Assembly: GCA_028753945.1 (NCBI GenBank)
Contig: JAPNXP010000001.1
Span: 13,754,501 to 13,818,500 of the forward strand
Source: Hexactinellida sp. DTS-2022
Taxonomy: Eukaryota > Porifera > Hexactinellida
Direction of reading: 5' to 3'
DNA length: 64,000 nt
Below the pieces are notes generated by a model that was given only the letters and a program-made list of their open reading frames with translations, was not told where the DNA came from and did no database searches. Of this stretch, positions 33,502 through 45,050 are shown in pieces. A program made the translations under genes and the position numbers. Numbering within the stretch: position 1 is the first letter of the stretch; each line of letters begins with the position of its first letter.

Positions 33502-34028
33502 GGGTCCTAATTATCGGTCTACAAATTTAGTTAAAAGTCTACCAAAGTCGTTATACCTCTAACAAATTTTCTAATATGTCTAACAGATTTTCCATTACCA
33601 AAATTACTAGAAATTTTATCAAAATCAATGAGAAGTGTAACAAAATACCTGAAAAGTCTGACAAAATTATTGAAAAGCCTAACAAAATTACTAAAAAGTC
33701 TAACAAAATTTTTTGTAATTTCTTACAAATCATTGAATAGTCGTCTAACAAAATTAATGATAAGCCTAACAAAATTAGTGAAAAGTATAACAAAATTAAT
33801 GAAATATACAAAGTTACTGAAACTGCAAACTGCACTAATTAACCTAATCCTACAATTAATGAAAAGTCTGACTTTTCAGTAAATTTGTTAGACTTTTTAG
33901 TAATTTTGTTAGACTTTTTGGTAATTTTGGTAATGGAAAATCTGTTAGACATTTCACAAATTTTGTTAGAGGTATAACGAATTTTGGTAGACTTTTAACT
34001 AAATTTGTTAGACCGTTAATTATAATCC
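33502..34028. mobile_element. Long-TIR element with 9-bp duplication
   Basis: Arms of about 110 bp (starting GGGTCCTAATTATCGGTCTA left, complement of GGATTATAATTAACGGTCTA right) are bounded by TATTAGAAA at 33,493-33,501 and 34,029-34,037. The uninserted site is at 5503-5511. A 9-bp duplication with long arms is Mutator-like. The centre is a tandem of about 20-bp units built on TCTAACAAAATTACTGAAAAG-like sequence. The frames at 33,551(-) and 33,628(+) are only this repeat. Confidence 0.88.
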
Positions 34029-34593
34029 TATTAGAAATAGTTGTTTTGGGACGTAGAGTAGACTACAGTTTTTTAAAACCAATTCTTTGCATGGAAATAA
34101 GGTAGAAAATCCGATAGTTAGAATAAACCGATTGTAAATATATCGAAATAGAAATTTCTTACACATTTAAATTATTAGTTAGTTACTAAAACCCGATTAC
34201 GTTAGTTAGAAACCCGGTGTTAGAAATTCCGGGTTCGACTTATTAGAGTGACAGACTACAAATCTATAATTCAATCCTCTGAGCTTTGTCCTTAAATTTC
34301 TCGATGAATTTCTCGATTTCGATGAAAGTCATCCAAGGTCGCCAAGCATCTCATCCTCTATAGTGGAACGGAGATAGGTTTTGATAAGCTTTTCACCATG
34401 GAAGTCTTATATAGACTATAGTAGGTTTGCAAAGAGGGAAAGACACTCTACGAAGTCCGTGTCCACAAAGTTTAAGATTGCCTCTGCTCCTTTCCTTATT
34501 CACCGCTCGTGTCCTCGAAAGAACTCCACGGTCTCTAAAACTACTTCAGCTTTCGCCACTGACAAACCATCTTGTCATACTTAGGCTCTTGAG

Positions 34594-34988
34594 CAGTGAT
34601 GTTTTTTTTGGGGTGGCTCGGGGGGGGCGGTTATACCCCAGGGGGTTACATTCTATAGAATGTAACATGAAGTTAAAAATTTTGTCGCCATTTTAACTTA
34701 CCCTCATTTAATATCATTATAGTTCTAAGTTCTCTATGGATCTATTATAACAGATTTACGATGATTTTTTTCAAAATTTCTCAATTTCCTATCATCCTAT
34801 AATAGTTTATTTGTGAAATTTGAGCAGTGTAGACAGATCATGAACAAGGTTTCTAAACCTATGGCATGTACCTATAGCATGTACCACTTCATTATTGGGG
34901 GCCGTTTTCACCTATGTTTTCTAAGAAAATGCTAAATTTGAAAAAGGAGCGGCCCCCCCACTTCTTTTTTGGCAAAACACCACTGCTG
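34594..34988. mobile_element. hAT-like element in the palindrome's left arm
   Basis: CAGTGATGTTTTTTTTGGGG ... TTGGCAAAACACCACTG, with CTCTTGAG duplicated at 34,586-34,593 and 34,989-34,996. Three extra bases (CTG) lie inside the right duplication. The empty homologous site is at 6070-6085 (GGCTCTTGAGTTCC). Confidence 0.82.
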
Positions 34989-35169
34989 CTCTTGAGTTCC
35001 TTCTTCTGTACACTGTGTCCTTGTTCGTTAGCATCATTACGTTACAGCTCTTTTGCATTTCGAGGAACTTGTCATGTGGAACAGTAGATGAGAAAACTTG
35101 TGAAGTCAGAAACAGAAATAACAACTGGATTCAACCTGTGGCCCAACAATGTATAAAACACTCTTGGGC

Positions 35170-35621
35170 CATGACTTTTCAACCTGGGGGGCGGGACCCC
35201 CAAGGGGGTCGCGAAGGCTTTATAGGGGTCGCTTAAACTTCCGAAAAATTTATATCAATCGTTAAAATCGACCGAGATAGAAGTCAAAACTTATTCTAAT
35301 TATCTACATTGAAATGCGTTAATTGTGTGGACATTGTGCATGTACTTAAAGTGCAGTGCGCTTGTGTAATGTGCACGCAATATTTACGCAATGAGCTTTG
35401 AGGGCATTCACGATGATTTTGAATTATATAGCATTGTTGTTATTTCATAATTCTCAGAATATGCTTGAAACTTGAGGTGCATCGATTTAATTATACGTAC
35501 AATATGAATACTTATTACACATGAATAAAAACTTTGACATTAACATAATCATTGTGGGGGGTCGCGAGCATTTCCACATCTGTAAAAGGGGTCGCATGGT
35601 ACAAAAGGTTGAAACTCCCTG
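35170..35621. mobile_element. hAT-like element with TTTCAACC-type ends
   Basis: CATGACTTTTCAACCTGGGG left and GGTTGAAACTCCCTG right. CTTTGGGC follows the right end and TCTTGGGC precedes the left. The empty site is at 6245-6260 (CACCCTTTGGGCAAATG). GGGGTCGC is repeated inside. Confidence 0.75.
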
Positions 35622-37433
35622 CTTTGGGCAAATGCTCTCTCTCTCATCCGCTGTTGCACGCCATGGAGGCGACCTGACATATTTTTGGCATTGTGTCACA
35701 TCGTAGCATTGTGTCACAGCTTCCCCCGCTACGTAAATCTTTATTGTCGCGAGTACCTCCGTAAGCTTGTTTGTGATGGCGGCCATTGTCCCGTAAAAGT
35801 TATAGAATTCCTCCCTGATGGCTTCCTACACACACGTAACGAATACACAAATATATCTGCTCGCGTTTGCCACTGTCCCGAGTCTCGTCGCACATCAAGG
35901 AGAATAAGTGCACTTGGTTAATCTCAGCCTCTATACATACTCGGGACAGTGGCAAACGCGAGCAGATATATTTGTGTATTCGTTACGTGTATCGGAGGGA
36001 GCAATCAGGGAGGAATTCTATAACTTTACGGGACAATGGTCGCCATCACAAACAAGCTTACGGAGGTACTCGCGACAATAAAGATTTATCGCCTCCACGG
36101 CGTGCAACAGTGGATGAGAGAGAGCATTTGCCCAAAGGGTGTTTTATCCATTGTTGGGCCACAGGTTGAATCTAGTTGTTATTTCTGTTTCTGACTTCAC
36201 AAGTTTTTCTCATCTAATGTTCCACATGACAAGTTCCTCGAAATGCAAAAGAGCTGTAACGTAATGAGCTAACGAACGTGGACACAGTGTACAGAAGAAG
36301 GAACTCAAGAGCCTAAGTATGACAAGATAGTCTTGTCAGTGGTGTCAGCTGAAGTAGTTTTAGAGACCGTGGAGTTCTTTTCGAGGACACGAGCGGTGAA
36401 TAAGGAAAGGAGCAGAGGAATGTTAAACTTTGTGGACACGGACTTCGTAGTGTGTCTTTCCCTCTTTGCAAACCTACTAAGTCTATATAAGACTTCCATG
36501 GTGAAAAGCTTATCAAAACCTATCTCCGTTCCACTATAGAGGATGAGATGCTTGGAGACCTTGGATGACTTTCATCGAGAAATTTAAGGACAAAGCTCAG
36601 AGGATTGAATTAAAGATTTGTAGTCTGTCACTCTAATACAGTCGAACCCGGAATTTCTAATACCGGTTTTTTAACTAAAGTAATCGGGTTTTAGTAACTA
36701 ACTAATAATTCTAAATGTGTAAGAAAATTCTATTTTGATATATTTACAATCGGTTTATTCTAACTATCGGATTTTTCTTACTTCATTTCCATGCAAAGAA
36801 TTGGTTAAAAAAGAAGATTTCGACAGTAGTCTACTCTAAGTCCCAAAACAACTATTTCTAATATCCTCTCTAATAATGAACAGGCCTTATTATAACGTAG
36901 GTCACGGGTGGGTGTATTTTTCATTCTTCGGCCTGTGACGTAGGCGCTGTTCTATATGGGATCGTGCGCGGCAATGATGCGCATAATCTCGATAAATTCC
37001 TATGGTTCTGAGGCCTGTAATTGTATCCAATGCTTGCAGGTTAACTCTCCTCGTCTATACATCTCCCTCATGATGAGCACGAATAGCACTGTTCTGTACT
37101 GCACACACCTAGATCGATTCAAGTAATGGCGGTTGTTGGCTATTATATCCTGATTACCGATGAGATTCATTTGCTGCGCTTTTTCAGTTTACCCATTTCA
37201 CCATGGCTGTGTTGTGAGGGTTGATGTTCTCGTGACCCTTAATCCCCTATCCTTTCCATAGCTGCAGTTCTTGTATCCAGTTTTCACCCACTCTTCCGGG
37301 GAAGAGTGGATGATTTTAATGTCCTGCACTTCAGCAGACATGGGGTCAAGCCCTTTAAAAAGGGCTTAAGTCCAAGCTCAAGCCCTTAATATTGGGCTTA
37401 TGTCCGGACTGAAGTCTTTTAATCTAATACGAG

Positions 37434-38350
37434 CCCTTCGGTCTCGGTCGCTTTGCGACAGATCGGTGCTACGCACTTCAAGTTAACGGCCGCAGTGCGG
37501 CCTTACTACTCACAAAATGGTAAAGGGACGTTATGATTTTGAATTTTCATTAATTTGTTGACCTATTTGTGTAAACAACAACAACAACAACAACAACAAA
37601 TACTCATATTAGAATTTATAAATGCGAAATTCGTGTTCAGCATACTTGTTTACCTATAATATCCGTTGAAAGCTAACTTCTAGGTTGATTTTGAATTTTA
37701 ATTAATTTTTTTATTTATTTGTGTCAACAACAACAACAAATATTCATATTATAAATTTATAAATGCGAAATTCGTGTTCAGCATACTTGTTTACCTATAA
37801 TACCCGTTGAAAGCTAACTTCTAGGTTGATTTTGAATTTTCATTAATTTGTTTACATATTTTGTGTAAACAACAACAACAAATATTCATATTATAATTTT
37901 TAAACGCGAAATACGTGTTCAGCACACTTGTTTACCTATAATACCCGTTGGAAGCTAACTTCTAGGTTGATTTTGAATTTTAATTAATTTGTTTACCTAT
38001 TTTGTGTAAACAACAACAATAAATATTCATATTAGAAGTTTATAAATGCGAAATTCGAAATCAGCATACTTGTTTACCTATAATACCCGTTGAAAGCTAA
38101 CTTCTAGGTTGATTTTGAATTTTCATTAATTTGTTTACCTTTTTGTGTAAACAACAACAAATATTCATATTAGAAATTTATAAATGCGAAATTCGTGTTC
38201 AGCATATTTGTTTACCTATTATATCATTTGTTACCAATTTTACATTTGACAGTTAGTTTATATCTCATATATTAATGCGGTTTCTATTCCCCCATCACTT
38301 TAATACAATCCGGACAAACACACACACACACACAACAATCGAGATTTAAT
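37434..38350 (-). mobile_element. Satellite-carrying hairpin element (subfamily B)
   Basis: On the minus strand it starts near 38,350 (ATTAAATCTCGATTG, then (GT)n and GTTTGTCCGGATTGT), carries the 141-bp satellite, and ends at 37,434 with hairpins GGCCGCACTGCGGCC and GACCGAAGGGCTCG. A plus-strand sister is at 50,113-51,069. It inserted together with the adjacent array (to ~40,590) at one point relative to the empty site at 7140. Confidence 0.65.
37530..38260 (-). repeat. 141-bp satellite, about five units
   Basis: The TAGGTTGATT mark recurs at 37,681, 37,822, 37,963 and 38,105 (periods 141, 141, 142). Each unit has (AAC)n, AAATGCGAAATTCGTGTTCAG, CATACTTGTTTACC and GTTGAAAGCTAACTTC. The same satellite on the other strand is at 50,250-50,960. 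Confidence 0.9.
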
Positions 38351-38354
38351 AATA

Positions 38355-40590
38355 CGAGCCCTTCGGTCTCGGTCGCTTCGCGACGGATCACTCTCTCACA
38401 AAAGTCGCTTCGCGACTTTTGTTCGTTCGTATTAGGCACTACGCGATACAATTAACGGCCGCTTCGCGGCCTTTCCCTCTCCAAAAGCAATCACATTAAT
38501 AATGAGTTTTAATAGCTCAATAAATTTCAGTTGCACGATAAGAAAGCTCGAATCAAAATAATACTAAAAGAAAAACAGGCAATAGAATAGACAATGATTG
38601 ATTGGTTAAATTAATTTATTTTCAATCAATCAAATTGGAGCCTCAGAAAATATTTCTATTATGCACAATTTATTTATACTAATTGATGAAATCTGCTAAT
38701 CCATACTAATAAACCCTCGAATTTAATTGGCCAACATATTTTGTCACCTTCAAATGTGAATATTTCTCTTCAAAAACCAATAGATCGTTGTCGCTGTACA
38801 AAATTACCCCTGTATAAAAATTTTCAGCTTTCTGGGACTCGTAGTCTTTTCAATTAATTCTGGACAAACACACACACACACAAACAAACACACAAACACA
38901 CAAACAACAATTTCGCTTTTAATATACGAGCCCTTCGGTCTCGGTCGCTTCGCGACGGATCACTCTCTCACAAAAGTCGCGAAGCGACTTTTGTTCGTTC
39001 GTATTAGGCACTACGCGATACAATTAACGGCCGCTTCGCGGCCTTTCCCTCCCGAAAAGCAATCATATTAATAATGAGCTTTAATAGCTCAATAAATTTC
39101 AGTTGCACGTTAAGGATAGCTCGAATCAAAATAATACTAAAAGAAAAACAGGCAATAGAATAGACAAATGATTGATTGGTTAGATGAATTTATTTTCAAT
39201 CAATCAGATTGCAGCCTCAAAAAATATTTCTATTATGCACAATCTATTTATACTAATTGATGAAATCTGCTAATTCATACTAACAAACCCTCGAATTTAA
39301 TTGGCTAACATATTTTGTCACCTTCAAATGTAAATATTTCTCTTCAAAAACCAATAGATCGTTGTCGCAGTATAGAATTACCCCTGTATACAAATTTTCA
39401 GCTTTCTGGGACTCGTAGTCTTTCCAATTAATTCTGGACAAACAAACAAACAAACAGACAACAATTCCTCTTTTTATATACGAGCCCTTCGGTCTCGGTC
39501 GCTTCGCGACGGATCACTCTCTCACAAAAGTCGCGAAGCGACTTTTGTTCGTTCGTATTAAGCACTACGCGATACAATTAACGGCCACTTCGCGGCCTTT
39601 CCCTCCCCAAAAGCAATCACATTAATAATGAGCTTTAATAGCTCAATAAATTTCAGTTGCACGATAAGAAAGCTCGAATCAAAATAATACTAAAAGAAAA
39701 ACAGGCAATAGAATAGACTAATGATTGATTGGTTAAATGAATTTATTTTCAATCAATCAAATTGCAGCCTCAGAAAATATTTCTATTATGCACAATCTAT
39801 TTATACTAATTGATGAAATCTGCTAATCCATACTAATAAACCCTCGAATTTAATTGGCTAACAAATTTTGACACCTTCAAATGTGAATATTTCTCTTCAA
39901 AAACCAATAGATCGTTGTCGCAGTACAAAATTACCCCTGTATACTAATTTTCAGCTTTCTGGGACTCGTAGTCTTTCGAATTAATTCTGGACAAACAAAC
40001 AAACAGACAACAATTCCTCTTTTTAGATAGACGAGCCCTTCGGTCTCGGTCGCTTTGCGACAGATCACTCTCTCACAAAAGTCGCTTCGCGACTTTTGTT
40101 CGTTCGTGTTAGGCACTACGCAATACAATTAACGGCCGCTTCGCGGCCTTTCCCTCCCCAAAAGCAATCACATTAATAATGAGTTTTAATAGCTCAATAA
40201 ATTTCAGTTGCACGATAAGAAAGCTCGAATCAAAATAATACTAAAAGAAAAACAGGCAATAGAATAGACAAATGATTGATTGGTTAAACGAATTTATTTT
40301 CAATCAATCAGATTGCAGCCTCATAAAATATTTCTATTATGCATAATCTATTTATACTAATTGATGAAATCTGCTAATCCATACTAACAAACCCTCGAAT
40401 TTAATTGGCTAACATATTTTGTCGCCTTCAAATGTGAATATTTCTCTTCAAAAACCAATAGATCGTTGTCGCAGTACAAAATTACCCCTGTATACATATT
40501 TTCAGCTTTCTGGGACTCGTAGTCTTTCCAATTAATTCTGGACAAACAAACAAACAGACAACAATTCCTCTTTTTATATATAGATAGATA
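38355..40590 (-). mobile_element. Hairpin-element array 2
   Basis: Four head-to-tail minus-strand units starting near 38,355, 38,937, 39,481 and 40,032 (582, 544, 551 and ~555 bp). The third unit shares private variants with unit 10,548-11,097 of array 1 (CACTTCGCGG hairpin change, AATAGACTAATG, TTTTGACACC, CTTTCGAATTAATTC), so one was copied from the other recently. The right junction runs from TATAGATAGATAG into TTTAGAAATCC. Confidence 0.7.
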
Positions 40591-40902
40591 GATTTAGAAA
40601 TCCATACCGTATTTTATTGAATAAGAGCCTTGAAAAGGCCTTGAAGCTCATCTATAAACTTAAGCCCTTTTTTTAAAGGAGGACTTAAGTCCGGATTTAA
40701 GCCCTCTCAAAAATGGGCTTAAGTCCAAAGGGTTTGGTCCCATGCCTGCCCTGCAGCAATGACAGAAAGCATGGTTGTTAATTTTGGAGTGCTCAAGCCA
40801 ATATCTATCTCCATACATATTATTATTGAAATTTCTCAACTTTCCACCAAACACGGTTGTAGGGTATGATTCTAGAAAAGGCGGAATGCTTTAGGTTAGC
40901 CC

Positions 40903-41073
40903 TGTTGTATGACAGTTTAACTACGTTGTATTATTATAACCATGGATATTCCAGGCTCCAGCCATGACAGTTTCATACAAAGAAGTTGTAGAATTGTCAT
41001 TGGTAGTTAAACTGTCATGGCTAGAATATCCATGGTTATAATAATACAAGGTAGTTCAAACTGTCATACAACA
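40903..41073. mobile_element. MITE with TGTTGTATGACAG ends (copy B)
   Basis: Near-identical to 7498-7668, including the GCCC flanks (40,899-40,902 and 41,074-41,077). Confidence 0.85.
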
Positions 41074-41665
41074 GCCCAACCCCTTCCACAACCATTGAAT
41101 TATCCTATCTGTGACGTTTGGATAGGAGCTACAGAGTTGTACAAACATCAGGAAGCTAATAACAGTAGTACAGACACATTCAAAATATACGAACTAAAAG
41201 GGAGTGTCGGGTGTGTAAACATTGTCTGAGAATCCTCAAATCTAACTAAATGTGTTAAGATGGTGGGGGGGGGGATACGACTAAAATTAACTCGTTGTTG
41301 GCACACTAACAATAATATATTTAATCTTGTGTCCCACCCAGGGGTTTATCTAGGATTTTCGTGGCTGGCACTTTATTATGGAGGTGTAAATTTGTACGGC
41401 ACCTAAAGGTATTAGCCATAATACAAAATCAGTATATTTCAATGAATCGTCATTATTTTAAGGAGGTAAATTGCAACGGTGCACAAACTGTTGTTTATCC
41501 AAGCATTTCTGGACCAGAAAATCTGGCCATACACCCTGCACCTAATTAGTGCCAACCCTGCACCTAAATCGAATCGCAATTCATGCACTTTTTCACCACA
41601 ACTGATGCCTGGCCGGCACCTAAAAGTGCCGGCCAGGCACCTAGATAAACCCCTGGTCCCACCAG

Positions 41666-41755
41666 GGGTTCATTAGGTTCATTAGGTTCATTAGGTTTAT
41701 TAGGTTTATTAGGTTTATTAGGATTTATTAGGGGTTTATTAAACCCCTGGTGATA
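41666..41755. repeat. 9-bp tandem repeat between inverted ends
   Basis: Seven units of ATTAGGTTC/ATTAGGTTT bounded by ACCAGGGGTT and AACCCCTGGT. Copy A lacks it, so it is part of an insertion or local expansion. Confidence 0.75.
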
Positions 41756-42109
41756 AACGCATGTTCTCAACTGGTGATAGTCTAACTGAGTGAGACACTG
41801 ACTATTATTTTATTTTACTGTGATTTCTTCTTTATTCCTTTTGTTTTTCCCAATTGTATTCTTTACAAAATTTTGAACCATGGATTTAAATTAGATATAA
41901 TATATAAATTTTCATTGATTTAATGATTTTGGTCCGAGTATAGTTTGACCCAATTAATCCCCTCAATATTCGCTTAATTAATTCAATATTTTGATTAATC
42001 CGGTTAATATTCGGTTAATTGCCTCAAAGTACGTTGTTAATTAATGTATTTATATCACTCGTGTAATAGAGTAGTATTGTAAGTATCAAAGTATAGTACT
42101 GTATTTCTC

Positions 42110-42139
42110 AGAGTGGTCAGGCCATGGCCTGACCACTCT
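42110..42139. repeat. Perfect 30-bp palindrome
   Basis: AGAGTGGTCAGGCCA and its complement abut with no spacer. It can form a cruciform; significance is unknown. Confidence 0.8.
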
Positions 42140-42200
42140 CCAACCCCTGGTCCAAACCTCTGGTGGGGCACAAGGAGGGCACACTCAAATTCAGATGCTC

Positions 42201-42990
42201 CATGGCCTATTTAATATTCGGCCGTGTATGTCACAGAGAAGGCCAAAAAAATAGAAGGCCAGTTTCTAATTTTCATTTTAGGATAAACTATGCCTCTTTA
42301 TTGTTATTATTTGGGTTGTATATGAGGTAATCAACCATTGCGAGTCCAATGGAACCACTTTTGAGAATCTGAGATTTGTGGTTAAGCTGTTTAGGCGCCA
42401 TTTAATGATGACACAACAAATATACAAAATATACAATTCGAGTCCAAAGAACAACGAGAAAATGAAGATAATTTGCTAATATACTTAGTATACATTTTCC
42501 GAATATATAATGAGAATGAATATGTATAAACCAGCAATTATATACGTTTTATGGACGAAAATAGTAAGTTGTAACTCGGATACTACTTGTAATTTAGCAT
42601 GTGGTTGCTTTATAATTTTTAAAATTTTTTAGAATGTCGCCATTTTGTGATTTAGTAGCCTTTGGGGTATGAAATATATCCCTATTTTAGTATTTCTGTT
42701 ATAAAATTATTAGAAAGTAGGAAGAAACTGAAATTAATGATATTTGAAATTTTTTTTCATTTTTCCATAAATTGTTACCGTCATCATTAAATGGCGCCTA
42801 AATAGCTTAACCACAAATCTCAGATTCTCAAAAGTGGTTCCATTGGACTCGCAATGGTTGATTACCCCATATACAACTCAAATGATAACAATAGGAGGCA
42901 TAGTTTATCCTATAATGAAATTTATAAACTGGCCTTCTATTTTTATGGCCTTCTCGGTGACATACACGGCCGTATATTAAGTAGGCCATG
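42201..42990. mobile_element. Long-TIR DNA element, 790 bp
   Basis: Terminal inverted repeats of about 215 bp (CATGGCCTAYTTAATATWCGG ... TTTAGGCGCCATTTAATG) surround an AT-rich core of ~360 bp. The flanks are GATGCTC at 42,194-42,200 and 42,991-42,997, and the empty site is at 8272-8278. If the ends are taken as CCATGG the duplication is 5 bp (ATGCT). No transposase. Solo fragments of its TIR occur at 21,870 and possibly at 6570 and 21,770. Confidence 0.9.
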
Positions 42991-43261
42991 GATGCTCGTT
43001 AGCGTGGTTATTGTTAATCTTAAATTTCCTTATTATTATAGTATTGTAAAGACTTGTTCAATTTGTTGTCTCCATTTTATAATTTGTTCTTGCATATTTA
43101 CATTTATAAATGCAAAATTTTATGAATTACTTTTAATAAAAACTTTCTTAACATCGTCCCATGATGTCTATTATCTACTATGATTAATACATTAAATCCT
43201 ACAAATTTAACAAAGAAGATACTTACTATTTAATTGATTATAGTTGTTTATTTTATAAATC

Positions 43262-43355
43262 AATCTATATTATTAAAACTTGATTGTTGTGTGTATGTTT
43301 GTGACACACACAAACTAACACAGACAAACACAAAACATTGTGCTTTTAATATAGA
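43262..43355. mobile_element. Two facing hairpin-element 5' ends beside NHL copy 9
   Basis: A plus-strand start (TATTATTAAAACTTGATTG, GTGTG) meets a minus-strand start (ACACAAACTAACACAGACAAA, TTGTGCTTTTAATATAGAG). Together they form an interrupted palindrome, as at 12,124-12,215. Confidence 0.6.
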
Positions 43356-43466
43356 GATTGATTACCAGGATAGCATTCTGTACAATAAAACAGTTTAATT
43401 TTCCTCTTATTCAGTTTACACCATTTTAATAATACCAATAAATAAACAAATAAATAAATATACAAA

Positions 43467-44702
43467 TTAGAAACATTGAAGAGGATAATTAGCATTATAA
43501 GACACGACACAAATGGTTCCTAATTTGGAGATACTAACTCCATAGGGCTCGCTAAACTCCCCTAAGGCATTTCCTTTCCTTCCCAAGGTGAGAATATACT
43601 GTCCCGATTCCGTATATACCTTGATGGCAATACTCGCATAGTCGCTAATGATGATATTGCCAGCTAAGTCCAAACATAAGAAAGTACTGTTAGCGACCAA
43701 ACTGTCCTCTGTCCCTCTAGAGACACAGGAACTGAGGGGGTGTCCTTCTCGAGAGAAGAAATGGACACATTTGGGACTCCCGTCTAGCACCACGATTCGA
43801 TCAGCTGACAGCTTAACGTCTCTTGGGTAATGCAGATGTCCTATTCCGATGCAGGACTTGAATTTTAGGAGTTTCGAGTATACGCACACTCTGTTGTTGC
43901 CGCTATCTGCAACTAACACATCTCCGTTAGTGTCGATACAGAGTCCACAGGGCCAGTTAAACTCTCCTTCCTTGTTGCCTCTAGTACCAGTTCTGTTGAT
44001 AAGTTTGTGATCTTTCTTTCGGAACTGTAACAATGCATGGTACCATCTGTCGGTTACGAATATGGACTCTTTGTTAACAGCTATTCCCCATGGACTTCCT
44101 AGCTTATCATTCCTGAATTGTGCCACAAACTCTCCCTTTAAAGACACTATTTGCATACGACTGTTCCCATAATCTGCTACGTACATTAGTTCAGTCGATT
44201 CATCGAATGCTATTCCTGCGGCTTTCAACTCATTAGCACCTGCACCTAACTTCCCAGCTGTTAATACCGGTTCTCGCTTGAGAGAATAGTCCGGTATCTC
44301 ACACGGGACTATCTCTCCTAGCTCGGATATCAGCTGTCGGATTGTGTCCGTATTTTGACACCTGAAGACGGGACATAGGAATGTGGCAGATGGTCCCAGT
44401 TTCTTAATGCCCTGTTTGTAGACTTGTTTGGCTTGTTCATGGTACTCTAGGTTTGGGTTAACCTTTATGCTCATTTCCATCATTTGTTGCTGTACCCTTT
44501 CCAGTTCTTCTATGGCAGCGATGCGAGTGGCCTCTTTGTTCCTGTGGTCCTCTCGCAGCTCACGGACCCTCTGGAGGAGAGCGTCCCTCCTCGCGATCAG
44601 CTGATCGATTAGGGAATCGAATGTTTGGTGGATGATAGTGGCAACATTGTCGAATTGTGCCATTTTATCAAAAGTTACATTTGTAGGCATATTAGTGGCC
44701 AT
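43467..44702 (-). CDS. Coiled-coil NHL beta-propeller protein, copy 9
   Basis: Intact 411-residue copy. Face sites: K,A; Y,G; G,S,W; R,W; N,W,C; S,G,N; H,H,Y; G; R; N,S,T; Y,A,S; Y. It has the most changes at otherwise fixed scaffold positions of blades 5-6: L346 for serine (DLAGN), I358 for asparagine (SIAIKV), Y369, S384 (FSEP) and S390 (GVSIS). These suggest relaxed constraint or an altered face. S30 replaces proline (TFDSLI). The downstream junction with the hairpin element is the standard one. Confidence 0.83.
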   Translation of the reverse strand: MATNMPTNVTFDKMAQFDNVATIIHQTFDSLIDQLIARRDALLQRVRELREDHRNKEATRIAAIEELERVQQQMMEMSIKVNPNLEYHEQAKQVYKQGIKKLGPSATFLCPVFRCQNTDTIRQLISELGEIVPCEIPDYSLKREPVLTAGKLGAGANELKAAGIAFDESTELMYVADYGNSRMQIVSLKGEFVAQFRNDKLGSPWGIAVNKESIFVTDRWYHALLQFRKKDHKLINRTGTRGNKEGEFNWPCGLCIDTNGDVLVADSGNNRVCVYSKLLKFKSCIGIGHLHYPRDVKLSADRIVVLDGSPKCVHFFSREGHPLSSCVSRGTEDSLVANSTFLCLDLAGNIIISDYASIAIKVYTESGQYILTLGRKGNALGEFSEPYGVSISKLGTICVVSYNANYPLQCF

Positions 44703-45050
44703 TTTAGTTTCTGTTGCTAGTTGAGTTTATTCAAATAATATAATTAATCTATTACAGATCTATCTTATACTTGTGTAACTTGAGAATACCAAAGTACGTC
44801 AATGGTTGCTATGGTAATTATTGGAAAGAAGATAATTTTATTGGATAATTGTGTCTACTGTGACTCAATAAACCAATAAAATCCCTAACTTTCCAGTAAC
44901 CATAGCATAGCCGAACCATTTTTTGAATAATATTAGAATTCTACGCGCCAAAATAGTTGGCGCCTGAATTTGTTCTTTGAAAGGATCGTTAATAGTTTCT
45001 AATCTTTCCCCGCCTAAACACAATCAGATCCAATTTATGGCGCCTTTTGT
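44703..45050 (-). promoter_or_regulatory. Conserved 5' flank of NHL copy 9
   Basis: Full motif set. The outer palindrome arm reads AGTAACCATAGCATAGCC and TTTTGGCGCG/GGCGCC lie at 44,943-44,962. It ends in TTTATGGCGCC, after which the sequence is unrelated to other copies. Confidence 0.5.

Larger units (their letters stand above)
34220..36890. repeat. Large inverted repeat, centre near 35,935
   Basis: The left arm (34,220-35,930, containing two inserted elements) is repeated in reverse at 35,939-36,890. Landmarks are CGAACCCGGAATTTCTAA / TTAGAAATTCCGGGTTCGAC at the outer ends and GTTTGCCACTGTCCCGAG / CTCGGGACAGTGGCAAAC at the centre. Single-arm copies are at 5700-6490 and 21,000-21,690. It is likely a foldback transposon or an inverted duplication; no coding frame survives in both arms. 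Confidence 0.8.
40591..43270. repeat. Large repeat, copy B (right part)
   Basis: Continues the homology to 7141-8545, interrupted at 41,660-42,165 and 42,201-42,990. The last part (42,998-43,270) matches 8277-8545. Its small frames are not conserved in copy A. Confidence 0.7.

Noticed and set aside
33551..33882. Overlapping Leu/Lys-rich frames on both strands
   Set aside because: They arise from the ~20-bp tandem core of the 33,502-34,028 element.
41564..41770. A proline/asparagine-repeat peptide frame
   Set aside because: It is the 9-bp ATTAGGTTY tandem repeat translated on the minus strand.
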